Assembly (NCBI GenBank): GCA_036377595.1
Contig: DASUYB010000026.1
Location: 44,930-108,929, forward strand
Direction of reading: 5' to 3'
DNA: 64,000 bases
Source of the DNA: Longimicrobium sp.
Lineage (GTDB): Bacteria; Gemmatimonadota; Gemmatimonadetes; Longimicrobiales; Longimicrobiaceae
Part shown: positions 24,888-32,352 of the stretch, one piece after another
How the letters are laid out: each line of letters starts with the position of its first letter
Position numbering within the stretch: the first letter of the stretch is position 1
Notes under the pieces: model-generated
The model's database searches: none
What the model was told of the DNA's origin: nothing
The model's input: the letters and a program-made list of their open reading frames with translations, nothing else
Position numbers and translations under genes: made by a program

Positions 24888-25757
24888 TCAGTAGACGCGC
24901 GCTTCCCAGTAGTTCTCGACGGCGTCGGGCAGGCTCGCCAGGAAGTTGTAGCCCGTGTACCCCTCCAGCGCGTCGACGGTGGTCTTGTAGTTCGTCCACG
25001 GCGCGGAGATGATGCCCGTGGTGTTGGGCATGTCCACGGCGATCACCTGGATGCTGCTGGTGGAGGTGGCGTTGGCCAGGCCCTGACCGTACGGCATCAC
25101 CACCACGATCTTCCAGGTGTAGGTGGGGATCTGCACCTTCCCCGCCCCGTTCAGCGTGCCCTTGCTGCCGCTGGGGCCGGAGATCACGTACAGCTCCTTG
25201 TTCTGGTTCTGCGCCAGGTCCTGCAGGAAGTACTCGAAGTCCAGCCACGGCCCGGCGTTCAGGTCGTGCGTCTGCGGCACGATGTTGGTCATCAGGAAGG
25301 TCGACTTGTTGTCGGTGACGTCCCAGGTGCGCTCCTCGCTGCGCACCTGGTGGCCGCGGTCGTAGCCGCTGTTGGTGTAGTCGCTGGTGACCACGTGGTA
25401 GCACGACGTGGGGAGCGAGGCGTCGCTGCTGAAGCTGGTGGAGCGCGGCGCGTCGCCGTAGTGCGTCTTGTTCAGGTTCCAGCTCACCCAGTTCGGCCGC
25501 CCCTTGGCGCAGTTGTAGGAGACGTAGTACTGGCGCTTGGAGAGGTACAGGTCGTCGGCCGAGTTGGAGTCGGTGGGCCTGCCGAACTCGATGTGGCTGC
25601 GGTAGATGGCGCTGGGGTAGGTGACCGCCCGCGGCGCCTGCGGGGTGACGGGTGCGGTGGGTGATGCGGGACGGTCGGCCGAGCAGGCTGCGAGCACGGC
25701 GGTGGCGAGCGCGGCCGCAAGGGAGCGGACGCGCGCGGGGGCGAGGCGCAGGGACAT
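24888..25757 (-). CDS. DNA/RNA non-specific endonuclease, lipoprotein
   Basis: A 289-aa nuclease of the NUC1/Serratia-type beta-beta-alpha-metal family. The catalytic box is GYDRGHQVRSEER (DRGH, His as general base) at about 120-132, followed by TFLMTNIVPQTHDLN (Asn metal ligand region) and GPWLDFEYFLQDLA. The N-terminus MSLRLAPARVRSLAAALATA ends in the lipobox VLAAC, then a Pro/Ser/Thr linker, so it is likely anchored in the envelope. It cleaves DNA and RNA without sequence preference, probably for nucleotide scavenging or attack on foreign DNA. No immunity-type inhibitor gene is adjacent. Confidence 0.9.
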   Translation of the reverse strand: MSLRLAPARVRSLAAALATAVLAACSADRPASPTAPVTPQAPRAVTYPSAIYRSHIEFGRPTDSNSADDLYLSKRQYYVSYNCAKGRPNWVSWNLNKTHYGDAPRSTSFSSDASLPTSCYHVVTSDYTNSGYDRGHQVRSEERTWDVTDNKSTFLMTNIVPQTHDLNAGPWLDFEYFLQDLAQNQNKELYVISGPSGSKGTLNGAGKVQIPTYTWKIVVVMPYGQGLANATSTSSIQVIAVDMPNTTGIISAPWTNYKTTVDALEGYTGYNFLASLPDAVENYWEARVY

Positions 25758-25908
25758 GACGTCTCCGGTCGCGATGTGTAGGGGATTGTCACGCAGGACG
25801 CGACGAAACTAATGTCGTCCCCCTCCGAAGGCGAGCATTTCGTGTAACACCCCAGCTTCAGGCGTGAACCGTGTCGCCCACGCGATTCTGATCGTCGCCA
25901 GACGCACG

Positions 25909-25947
25909 CGCGCGCCCGGCCGGTGGATGTCGGCGGGCGCGCGTTTT
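25909..25947 (+). terminator. Hairpin with T-run, uncertain owner
   Basis: CGCGCGCCCG pairs with CGGGCGCGCG and is followed by TTTT on the plus strand. Both neighbouring genes are on the minus strand, so as a terminator it would face the wrong way, unless it acts for the oxidoreductase gene in reverse. Confidence 0.3.
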
Positions 25948-25982
25948 CATCCTTCTCATGATCCGATGGAGATCGTCGACGC

Positions 25983-27587
25983 TTACGCGACCTCGGCCAG
26001 CGGCGGCTCCGCGGGCGCGGCTTCCTTCGCGGGGATGAGGGACATCGCGCGCTCGGCCAGGGCGCAGATGGTGAGCGACGGGTTCACGCCGGGGTTGGCG
26101 GAGACGGCGGACCCGTCGACCACGTACAGGCCGGGATAGCCCCACACCTGGTGCCGCGCGTCGATCACCCCCTCGGCCGGCGAGGCGCCCATGGTGCAGC
26201 CGCCCAGGATGTGCGCGGTGGTGGGGATGCCGAAGAGCGTCTCCGTCGCCAGGCTCGCCGCGTAGCCCTTCGTCTTCGCCGCGATGCGCTCCGCCAGCTC
26301 CGTCGCCTCGGGGATGGCGGCGGTGGGCGCGGCGCCGTGGGTGAGCACCGACCGCATCGCCCCGAACAGCCGTCCGGGGCGCAGCGACAGGTGGCTGTCG
26401 ATGCTGCGCATGTACAGCAGGATCATGGTGTGCCGCGCGAAGTCCGGCACCAGGAACGCCTTCAGCGACCGCCATGGGTGCCGCAGCGTGTGGCGCAGCG
26501 CGTTCCACATCCGCTCGAACGCCGTCGCGCCGGGACCGTGCGGCGCCATCAGCACGCGGAAGAAGCCGGCGCCGTCGGGATAGCGCACCGGCTCCAGCGT
26601 GGAGTGCTCGTCGGTGCGCAGGATGGAGGTGATGGCGATCCCCTCCGACATCTTCACGTCGCGCCGCTCGCTCACGATCCCCATCAGCACCTCGGAGTTC
26701 GTGCGCACGAAGCTCCCCAGGCGGTCGGAGACGAGCGGGAGCCCCCCGGCGCTCGCCTTGAGCCGCATCAGCAGCGGCACCGTCCCCAGCACGCCGCCGG
26801 CGAGGACCACGTTCCTGGCGTGGAAGACGCGCTTCTTTCGGGGCCGCCACCACCGCGCCGGCCCCTCCAGCGCTGTCACCTCGTAGTAGCCGCCGTCGGC
26901 TGGACGGATCCACACCACCTCGTGCTCCGATTTGATGCGCAGCCCGCGCTTCTCCGCGAGCCAGAGGTAGTTGCGATCGAGCGTGTTCTTCGCGTTGTGC
27001 CGGCACCCCAGCATGCACCCACCGCACTGGTTGCACCCCGTGCGCTCCGGCCCCTCGCCGCCGAAATAGGGGTCGGCGACGGTGACGCCCGGCGCGCCGA
27101 AGTACACGCCCACGTCGGTGGGATGGAAGTGCACCTCCAGCCCCAGGTCGCGCGCGAGCTCGGCCATCACCTCGTCGGGATAGGTCCTGCCGGGGAACGG
27201 CGTGGCGCCCAGCATCCGCCGCGCCTCGGCGTAGCAGGGGGCGAGCTCGCGCCGCCAGTCGGCCAGGTGGCGCCAGGTGGGGGATTCGAAGAAGCCGTCG
27301 CCGGGGACGGGGAGGGTGTTGGCGTAGACCAGCGAGCCGCCGCCCACCCCCACGCCCGAGAGCGCGGTGATGTGGCGCAGGAACTTCATCTGGAACGGGC
27401 CGCGGAAGCCCAGGCGCGGCATCCACAGCCAGCGCGGCAGGTTCCAGTTGGTGCGCGGGAAGTCGTCGGGGCCGAAGCGGCGGCCCTTCTCCAGCATCAG
27501 CACGCGGTAGCCCTTCTCCGCCAGGCGCAGCGCGCTGACGCTTCCGCCGAAGCCCGAGCCGACGATCAGCCAGTCCCAGCTCTCCAT
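25983..27587 (-). CDS. GMC family oxidoreductase (cholesterol oxidase-like)
   Basis: A 534-aa FAD enzyme. The N-terminal Rossmann motif is LIVGSGFGGSVSALRLAEKG (about 7-26), followed by LEKGRRF and the GMC signature ALSGVGVGGGSLVYANTLPV. A Cys cluster TGCNQCGGCMLGCRHNAKNT (about 195-214) is as in relatives of cholesterol oxidases that may carry an Fe-S site. The C-terminal part has TAHILGGCTMG (active-site His) and YVVDGSAVSANPGVNPSLTI. Members oxidise alcohols, sterols or choline. The start at 27587 has GGAG 6 nt upstream. Substrate unknown; monocistronic. Confidence 0.88.
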   Translation of the reverse strand: MESWDWLIVGSGFGGSVSALRLAEKGYRVLMLEKGRRFGPDDFPRTNWNLPRWLWMPRLGFRGPFQMKFLRHITALSGVGVGGGSLVYANTLPVPGDGFFESPTWRHLADWRRELAPCYAEARRMLGATPFPGRTYPDEVMAELARDLGLEVHFHPTDVGVYFGAPGVTVADPYFGGEGPERTGCNQCGGCMLGCRHNAKNTLDRNYLWLAEKRGLRIKSEHEVVWIRPADGGYYEVTALEGPARWWRPRKKRVFHARNVVLAGGVLGTVPLLMRLKASAGGLPLVSDRLGSFVRTNSEVLMGIVSERRDVKMSEGIAITSILRTDEHSTLEPVRYPDGAGFFRVLMAPHGPGATAFERMWNALRHTLRHPWRSLKAFLVPDFARHTMILLYMRSIDSHLSLRPGRLFGAMRSVLTHGAAPTAAIPEATELAERIAAKTKGYAASLATETLFGIPTTAHILGGCTMGASPAEGVIDARHQVWGYPGLYVVDGSAVSANPGVNPSLTICALAERAMSLIPAKEAAPAEPPLAEVA

Positions 27588-27749
27588 GACCGCTCCGCGT
27601 GCTGGAAGGGCGAAGAACGAAAGTTCTCGCCAGAAGTCTCGCGCCGATGCAGATTTGGGTGTCGGCAGGCGCACGCCCCGCCGTGGGGATTCCACGGACA
27701 CCTCCAACCACGCACCTGCCGATCTCCGGTGATCCTACGGAGCTTACGG

Positions 27750-28013
27750 ATGAGCGAGGCTCAGACAACACCGGGCCGCGCCGGCACGGGTCTCCTCTTC
27801 TCGCCCGTGCTCACGGCCAGCCTGGAGCACCGCCGCTCGCTGACGACCGCGCTGGTCCGCGTCCTCGAGTGCCGGCGCCTGGGCGCGGCGGAAACGGCCG
27901 CGCTGCTGGGCATCGGCGAGCCGCGCGTCCGCGTCCTCATGCGCGGCGACGCGGACGCGTTCAGCATCGAGGAGCTGGTGCGTCTCCTGGCCGCGGTGGG
28001 CATCGACGTGTGA
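27750..28013 (+). CDS. Small helix-turn-helix protein (XRE/HigA-type C-terminal domain)
   Basis: An 87-aa protein. Residues about 30-85 form a Cro/C1-like helix-turn-helix: LVRVLECRRLGAAETAALLG, IGEPRVRVLMRGDADAFSIE and ELVRLLAAVGIDV. The pattern is that of stand-alone XRE proteins such as HigA-type antitoxins. No toxin gene is adjacent, so a transcriptional regulator is as likely. It is divergent from the GMC oxidoreductase and 134 nt upstream of the DUF2589-like gene set. It may regulate either. Confidence 0.65.
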   Translation: MSEAQTTPGRAGTGLLFSPVLTASLEHRRSLTTALVRVLECRRLGAAETAALLGIGEPRVRVLMRGDADAFSIEELVRLLAAVGIDV

Positions 28014-28147
28014 TCCGATCTCCGGGCTTGTCGGCGGCCGCGCCGGCGCCCATACTGGCGTGCAGCGCCGCCTTCATCGAACCGTATTTCCGCCTCCCGG
28101 CGTCCGCGCTCCGAGGCTCCCACCGAGCGAAACGATCGAGGTATCCC

Positions 28148-28699
28148 ATGCCGACCCTGTCCGTGGCCACCGTCCTGCGCGAGCTCTACTCGGCGCCCCT
28201 CGAGGCCGCCGTGGCCGCCGAATCGGAGTACCGGCGCATCTGGGCCACCTGGCTGCGCGAGCAGCTGGCGCTGGTCACCGACGCCGCGGGGGACCTGCGG
28301 CCGGGTGTGGACCTGGCCGCGCTGCTGCAGACCGCGCCGGTGGTGCGGGTGGACGGGAGGGTCGACGTGGCCATCACCATGCGCATCGCCGCCGTCCGCG
28401 AGTCGCAGGGCGGCGTGAGCGGCGGGCTGCAGCTGGGCCCCATCCACGCCAGCGGCTCGTTCGGGTTCATGAACCGCACGACGGAAGAGAGCGTGCTGCA
28501 GGCCAGCACGGTGGTGGTGATCAGCAACACCGACCAGAGCCTGGTGGACTACCTGGCCAAGCACAACGTCCCGGTGCCCGACGCGGACGGGGTGAAGAAC
28601 GCGATCGCGTTCCTCGACAAGGCGCAGGCCCCCGCCGGCGGCGGAGGCGGGAACGACAACCCGGCGGACGGCGGGAACGGAGGGGGCGGGAATGCCTGA
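28148..28699 (+). CDS. DUF2589-like protein
   Basis: A 183-aa protein. The N-terminal part (VATVLRELYSAPLEAAVAAE, then a helical stretch) and the beta-rich middle VVRVDGRVDVAITMRIAAV and GPIHASGSFGFMNRTTEES resemble the layout of DUF2589 proteins, where an N-terminal LIGxPL helix is followed by strands and a VSGSVSxSxE region. The end is a Gly/Asn-rich low-complexity tail. It overlaps the next gene by 8 nt. Function of the family is unknown; the assignment is from remembered pattern, not a search. Confidence 0.5.
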   Translation: MPTLSVATVLRELYSAPLEAAVAAESEYRRIWATWLREQLALVTDAAGDLRPGVDLAALLQTAPVVRVDGRVDVAITMRIAAVRESQGGVSGGLQLGPIHASGSFGFMNRTTEESVLQASTVVVISNTDQSLVDYLAKHNVPVPDADGVKNAIAFLDKAQAPAGGGGGNDNPADGGNGGGGNA

Positions 28700-29102
28700 C
28701 ACGCCGATCGACCCCACGCTCGACGACGTGCTCGTGGCGCTGCAGAAGTCCTTCAGCCGGGTGAGCGCGCGCTCCGCCGACCTCCCCGCGGATGCGGCGC
28801 GCGCCCTTGTCGTGGGGAAGGTGAACTTCGACATCGGGCTGAAGACGAACATCATCGCCGACCGCCTGGTGGTGAACGCCGGCGGGGCCATCGAGCTGAA
28901 GCTGAGCGGCACCATCCAGCAGGACATCCGCGAGGTCGCCTCGCCGCCGGCCGGCGAGACCACGCCGATGCCGGACGTCCCGCCCGCCCCGCCACCGGCC
29001 GACCAGCCCGACGCGCCGATCCCGGCGGACGCGTCGCCCGCGCCCGACGGTCCGGGCGCCGCCAGCGACGAAGCGATGGGCGGACCCCTGCCCGTCGCCT
29101 GA
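28692..29102 (+). CDS. Small unknown protein, DUF2589-associated
   Basis: A 136-aa protein. The first 80 residues alternate helix (LDDVLVALQKSFSRVSARSA) with strands (VVGKVNFDIGLKTNIIADRL and VVNAGGAIELKLSGTI). The last 55 are Pro/Ala/Asp-rich and probably disordered. It overlaps the preceding gene by 8 nt and is 24 nt before the next. No known family recognised. The DUF2589-like neighbour has the same short-strand pattern, so the set probably forms a complex. Confidence 0.5.
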   Translation: MPDTPIDPTLDDVLVALQKSFSRVSARSADLPADAARALVVGKVNFDIGLKTNIIADRLVVNAGGAIELKLSGTIQQDIREVASPPAGETTPMPDVPPAPPPADQPDAPIPADASPAPDGPGAASDEAMGGPLPVA

Positions 29103-29126
29103 GCACGACGAAAGGCGAACCGATCG

Positions 29127-29348
29127 ATGCCCGCACCCCCGACCGTGGTCGAGAGCCCGCCGATCTCCGACGTGTTCCAGCAGCTGGCGACCGACCTCCA
29201 GAAGGTGGTTACGGCCACCAACGCGCCCGTGGACCTCAAGCTGACCTTCACCGCGGTGACGATCAGCTCGAGGGGCGTTCCCCTCTTCTCGCGCAAGAAG
29301 GAGGAGACGAGCATGGAGATCACCCTCGCCACGCGGATCACCCCCTGA
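29127..29348 (+). CDS. Small unknown protein, third member of the set
   Basis: A 73-aa protein: a helical N-terminal part (ISDVFQQLATDLQKVVTATN) and strands (PVDLKLTFTAVTISSRG and EITLATRITP). It has the same order of elements as its two upstream neighbours, without the long tail. It ends 23 nt before a strong terminator hairpin (29371-29415), so the operon probably stops here. Function unknown. Confidence 0.5.
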   Translation: MPAPPTVVESPPISDVFQQLATDLQKVVTATNAPVDLKLTFTAVTISSRGVPLFSRKKEETSMEITLATRITP

Positions 29349-29370
29349 CGCGAGGCCGGCCGGCCCGAAC

Positions 29371-29415
29371 GACGGAGGCGCGGAGATGTTCTTCATCTCC
29401 GCGCCTCCGTCTTTT
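29371..29415 (+). terminator. Rho-independent terminator of the DUF2589-like operon
   Basis: ACGGAGGCGCGGAGATG and CATCTCCGCGCCTCCGT pair around TTCTT, followed by CTTTTCC on the plus strand. It also sits before the convergent korB stop at 29435. Confidence 0.75.
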
Positions 29416-29434
29416 CCTGCCCCTCTGGAGCCTG

Positions 29435-30490
29435 CTACTCGAACTCCCGCATCAGCTCCGTCAGCGCGGCACTTCCAGGGCACAGCTGCTCGTAGGGGAG
29501 ATCGTAGAGCGGCGCGGCCACAGTCTGGTTGAGCGCGTGCATGTCGTCGGCGTCGTCCTCCAGGTACAGCAGGCCGGTGACGACCTCGCCCTGCTCCTGG
29601 TGCCGCTTCACGTGGGCGTACGCGGCGTCGCGGTCGGTGGGATCGTAGTCCTCCGCCAGCTTGCGGAAGCGCACCAGGCTGCCGTCGTGCATCGGCACCG
29701 TCATCGCCCCGCCGGGGTCGTACGACGCCTGGATCTCGCGGCGCAAGGGGATGAAGTCCACCGGCGCCAGCTCGCGGTGCCGCTCGCGGGTGCTCGCGTA
29801 GCTCTTCGTCGACCCCTCGTGGTCGTTGAAGGTGACGCAGGGCGAGATCACGTCGATGAACGCGAACCCCTGGTGCCTGAGTCCCGCCTTGAGGATGGGG
29901 ACCAGCTGCGTCTTGTCGCCGCTGAACGAGCGCGCGACGAAGGTGGCGCCCAGCGTCAGCGCCAGCAGCACGGGGTCGATCGGCTTCTGCCGGTTGGCCT
30001 CGCCCTTCTTCGCCTTCGACCCCACGTCGGCGGAGGCGGAGAACTGGCCCTTGGTGAGGCCGTAGACGCCGTTGTTCTCCAGCACGTAGAGCATCCGCAC
30101 GTTGCGGCGGATGGCGTGGCAGAGCTGGCCCAGGCCGATGGAGAGCGAATCCCCGTCCCCCGACACGCCGACGATGGCCAGCTCGCGGTTCGCCGCGGAG
30201 ACGCCCGTCGCCACGGCGGGCATCCGCCCGTGGACGGAGTTGAAGCCGTGCGCCTCCTTCAGGAAGTACGCGGTGGTCTTCGACGAGCAGCCGATGCCGG
30301 AGAGCTTGGCCACGCGGTGCGGCTCCACGTCCAGCTCGTGGCAGGTCTGCACCAGCGCGGCGGTGACGCTGTCGTGGCCGCATCCCGCGCAGAGGGTGCT
30401 CATCGCCCCCTCGTAGTCGCGGCGGGTGAGGCCGAGCGCGTTGGGCTCCAGCGCCGGGTGGCGGACCGGCGGCTTGGCGATGGAGGTCAT
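29435..30490 (-). CDS. korB: 2-oxoacid:ferredoxin oxidoreductase, beta subunit
   Basis: A 351-aa thiamine-diphosphate subunit. Fe-S cysteines lie in TLCAGCGHDSV and KLSGIGCSSK, with a later ISPCVTF. The ThDP motif GDGDSLSIGLGQL runs on to MLYVLENNGVYGLTKGQ. Together with the alpha/gamma subunit it oxidises a 2-oxoacid (2-oxoglutarate or pyruvate) with CoA to acyl-CoA and reduced ferredoxin. Its ATG overlaps the stop of the upstream gene (TCAT/ATGA). Whether the substrate is 2-oxoglutarate or pyruvate is not certain. Confidence 0.88.
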   Translation of the reverse strand: MTSIAKPPVRHPALEPNALGLTRRDYEGAMSTLCAGCGHDSVTAALVQTCHELDVEPHRVAKLSGIGCSSKTTAYFLKEAHGFNSVHGRMPAVATGVSAANRELAIVGVSGDGDSLSIGLGQLCHAIRRNVRMLYVLENNGVYGLTKGQFSASADVGSKAKKGEANRQKPIDPVLLALTLGATFVARSFSGDKTQLVPILKAGLRHQGFAFIDVISPCVTFNDHEGSTKSYASTRERHRELAPVDFIPLRREIQASYDPGGAMTVPMHDGSLVRFRKLAEDYDPTDRDAAYAHVKRHQEQGEVVTGLLYLEDDADDMHALNQTVAAPLYDLPYEQLCPGSAALTELMREFE

Positions 30491-32352
30491 GCCGCCACCT
30501 CCGCGAGCTGGGCCATCACCCCCTCCACCACGGCGCGGGCCGAGAGCGGCACCCCGCCGTAGTCACGGAGCGACAGCAGCCGGTCGCCCGCGATCCCCGT
30601 CTCCAGCTGCAGGAGCGAGCGCAGCTGCCCGTCGCGGTTCTGCTCGACCACGAAGACGCGGTCGTGCGCGCGCAGGAAGTCTTCCACCGGCGCGTCGAAG
30701 GGGAAGGCGCGGATGCGCATGTAGTCGAGCGCGATCCCCTCCCCCGCCAGCCGCTCCACCGCCTCCAGCACCGCGCCGTGGCAGCCGCCGAGCGCGATGA
30801 TCCCCATCTCCGCCCCCTCGCGTTCCCTGATCTCCGGCGCGGGGACGGCCTTCGCCGCCGTCGCCAGCTTCAGCGCCAGGCGGTCGACCACCTCGCGGTA
30901 CGCGTCCGCATCCTCGGTGTACGCGGCGTGCTTGTCGTGCCCGGAGCCGCGGGTGAAGTACGCGCCCCTGGGATGCACGCCGGGGAGCGACCGCGCGGCG
31001 ACGCCGTCCCCATCCACGTCGAGGTAGCGGCTGAAGCGCTGCATCGCCGCCAGTTGCTCGGCGGTGACGACCTCGCCGCGGTCGGGGCGATACGCGTCGT
31101 CCCAGGTGAGCGCGGGGATCATCCAGTCGTTCATCCCGATGTCGAGGTCGGAGACGACGAACACCGGCGTCTGGAAGCGCTCCGCCAGGTCAAACGCCTC
31201 CACCGCGAAGCGGAAGCACTCGCCGGGATCGCTGGGGAAGAGCGCGACGTGCTTCGTATCTCCGTGACTCGCGTAGGCGACGGAAAGGAGGTCGCCCTGC
31301 TGCGTGCGCGTGGGCATCCCCGTGGACGGGCCGGTGCGCTGCACGTCGAAGAAGACGGCGGGGATCTCGGTGTAGTAGGCCAGGCCGATGAACTCGCCCA
31401 TCAGCGAGATCCCCGGCCCCGCCGTGGGCGTGAACGCGCGCGCGCCCGCCCACCCCGCGCCGATCACGACGCCCGCCGCGGCCAGCTCGTCCTCCGCCTG
31501 CACGATGCAGTAGCGCCGTTCCCCCGTCTCCGCGTCGACGCGATAGCGCGCGCAGAAGCGCCCGAACGCGTCCATCAGCGAGGTGGCGGGGGTGATGGGA
31601 TACCAGGCGCCCACCGTCGCCCCCGCGTAGAGGCAGCCGAGCGCGGCGGCGGTGTTGCCGTCCAGCAGCACGTGGCCCCGGGTCGCGTCCATCCGCTCCA
31701 GCCGGATGGGGAGCGGGCAGGCGAAGTGCTCGCGCGCGTAGTCGTAGCCCAGGTGCAGCGCGCGGAAGTTGGAGTCGATCAGCTTCGGCTTCTTGGCGAA
31801 CTCGGCGCGGATCGACTCCTTCACCACCTCCAGGTCGATGTCGAGCAGCGCGGCCAGCGCGCCGGCGTAGGCGATGTTCTTCATCAGCGTGCGCTCGCGG
31901 CCGCCGCTGAATGCCTCCACGCACATCCGGCCCAGCGGGATGCCGATGAAGGTGACGTCGTCGCGCAGGAGCGCCGCGTCGAGGGGCCACGACGAGTCGT
32001 GCAGGAGCCATCCCCCGCTGCGCACCTCGGCGATGTCGCGCTCGTGCGTGGCCGGGTTCATCGCCACGATCAGGTCGAAGTCGGGGGTGCGCGCGGTCCA
32101 GCCGTCGCGGCTCACCCGGATCTCGTACCAGGTCGGCAGCCCCTGGATGTTGCTGGGGAAGACGTTCTTGCCGCAGACCGGGATCCCCATGCGGAAGATG
32201 GACTGCAGCAGGAGCGAGTTCGCGCTGGCCGACCCGGTGCCGTTCACCGTCCCCACCTTGAAGGCGAAGTCGTTCACCCGGCCGCCGTCGTCGTGGCGGC
32301 CGTTCGACGAGGGGGACTCGGGGAAGAGGCGCGCTACGCGTGCGCCGCGCAT
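30487..32352 (-). CDS. korA: 2-oxoacid:ferredoxin oxidoreductase, fused gamma-alpha subunit
   Basis: A 621-aa protein combining a gamma domain (about 25-200: FAFKVGTVNGTGSASANSLL, GKNVFPSNIQGLPTWYEIRV) and alpha domain (about 220-600: GNTAAALGCLYAGATVGAWYP, ITPATSLMDAFGRF, GPGISLMGEFIGLAYYTEIP, VFFDVQRTGPSTGMPTRTQQ, FVVEQNRDGQL). The start at 32352 has GGGAGG 6 nt upstream and lies 19 nt inside the 3' end of the upstream flavoprotein gene. Works with KorB. GPSTGMPTRTQQGD is the PFOR/KOR family signature. Confidence 0.9.
   Translation of the reverse strand: MRGARVARLFPESPSSNGRHDDGGRVNDFAFKVGTVNGTGSASANSLLLQSIFRMGIPVCGKNVFPSNIQGLPTWYEIRVSRDGWTARTPDFDLIVAMNPATHERDIAEVRSGGWLLHDSSWPLDAALLRDDVTFIGIPLGRMCVEAFSGGRERTLMKNIAYAGALAALLDIDLEVVKESIRAEFAKKPKLIDSNFRALHLGYDYAREHFACPLPIRLERMDATRGHVLLDGNTAAALGCLYAGATVGAWYPITPATSLMDAFGRFCARYRVDAETGERRYCIVQAEDELAAAGVVIGAGWAGARAFTPTAGPGISLMGEFIGLAYYTEIPAVFFDVQRTGPSTGMPTRTQQGDLLSVAYASHGDTKHVALFPSDPGECFRFAVEAFDLAERFQTPVFVVSDLDIGMNDWMIPALTWDDAYRPDRGEVVTAEQLAAMQRFSRYLDVDGDGVAARSLPGVHPRGAYFTRGSGHDKHAAYTEDADAYREVVDRLALKLATAAKAVPAPEIREREGAEMGIIALGGCHGAVLEAVERLAGEGIALDYMRIRAFPFDAPVEDFLRAHDRVFVVEQNRDGQLRSLLQLETGIAGDRLLSLRDYGGVPLSARAVVEGVMAQLAEVAA

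Noticed and set aside
25864..26139. 91-aa plus-strand frame downstream of the nuclease gene
   Set aside because: Overlaps the 3' end of the GMC oxidoreductase antisense and has no protein-like features.
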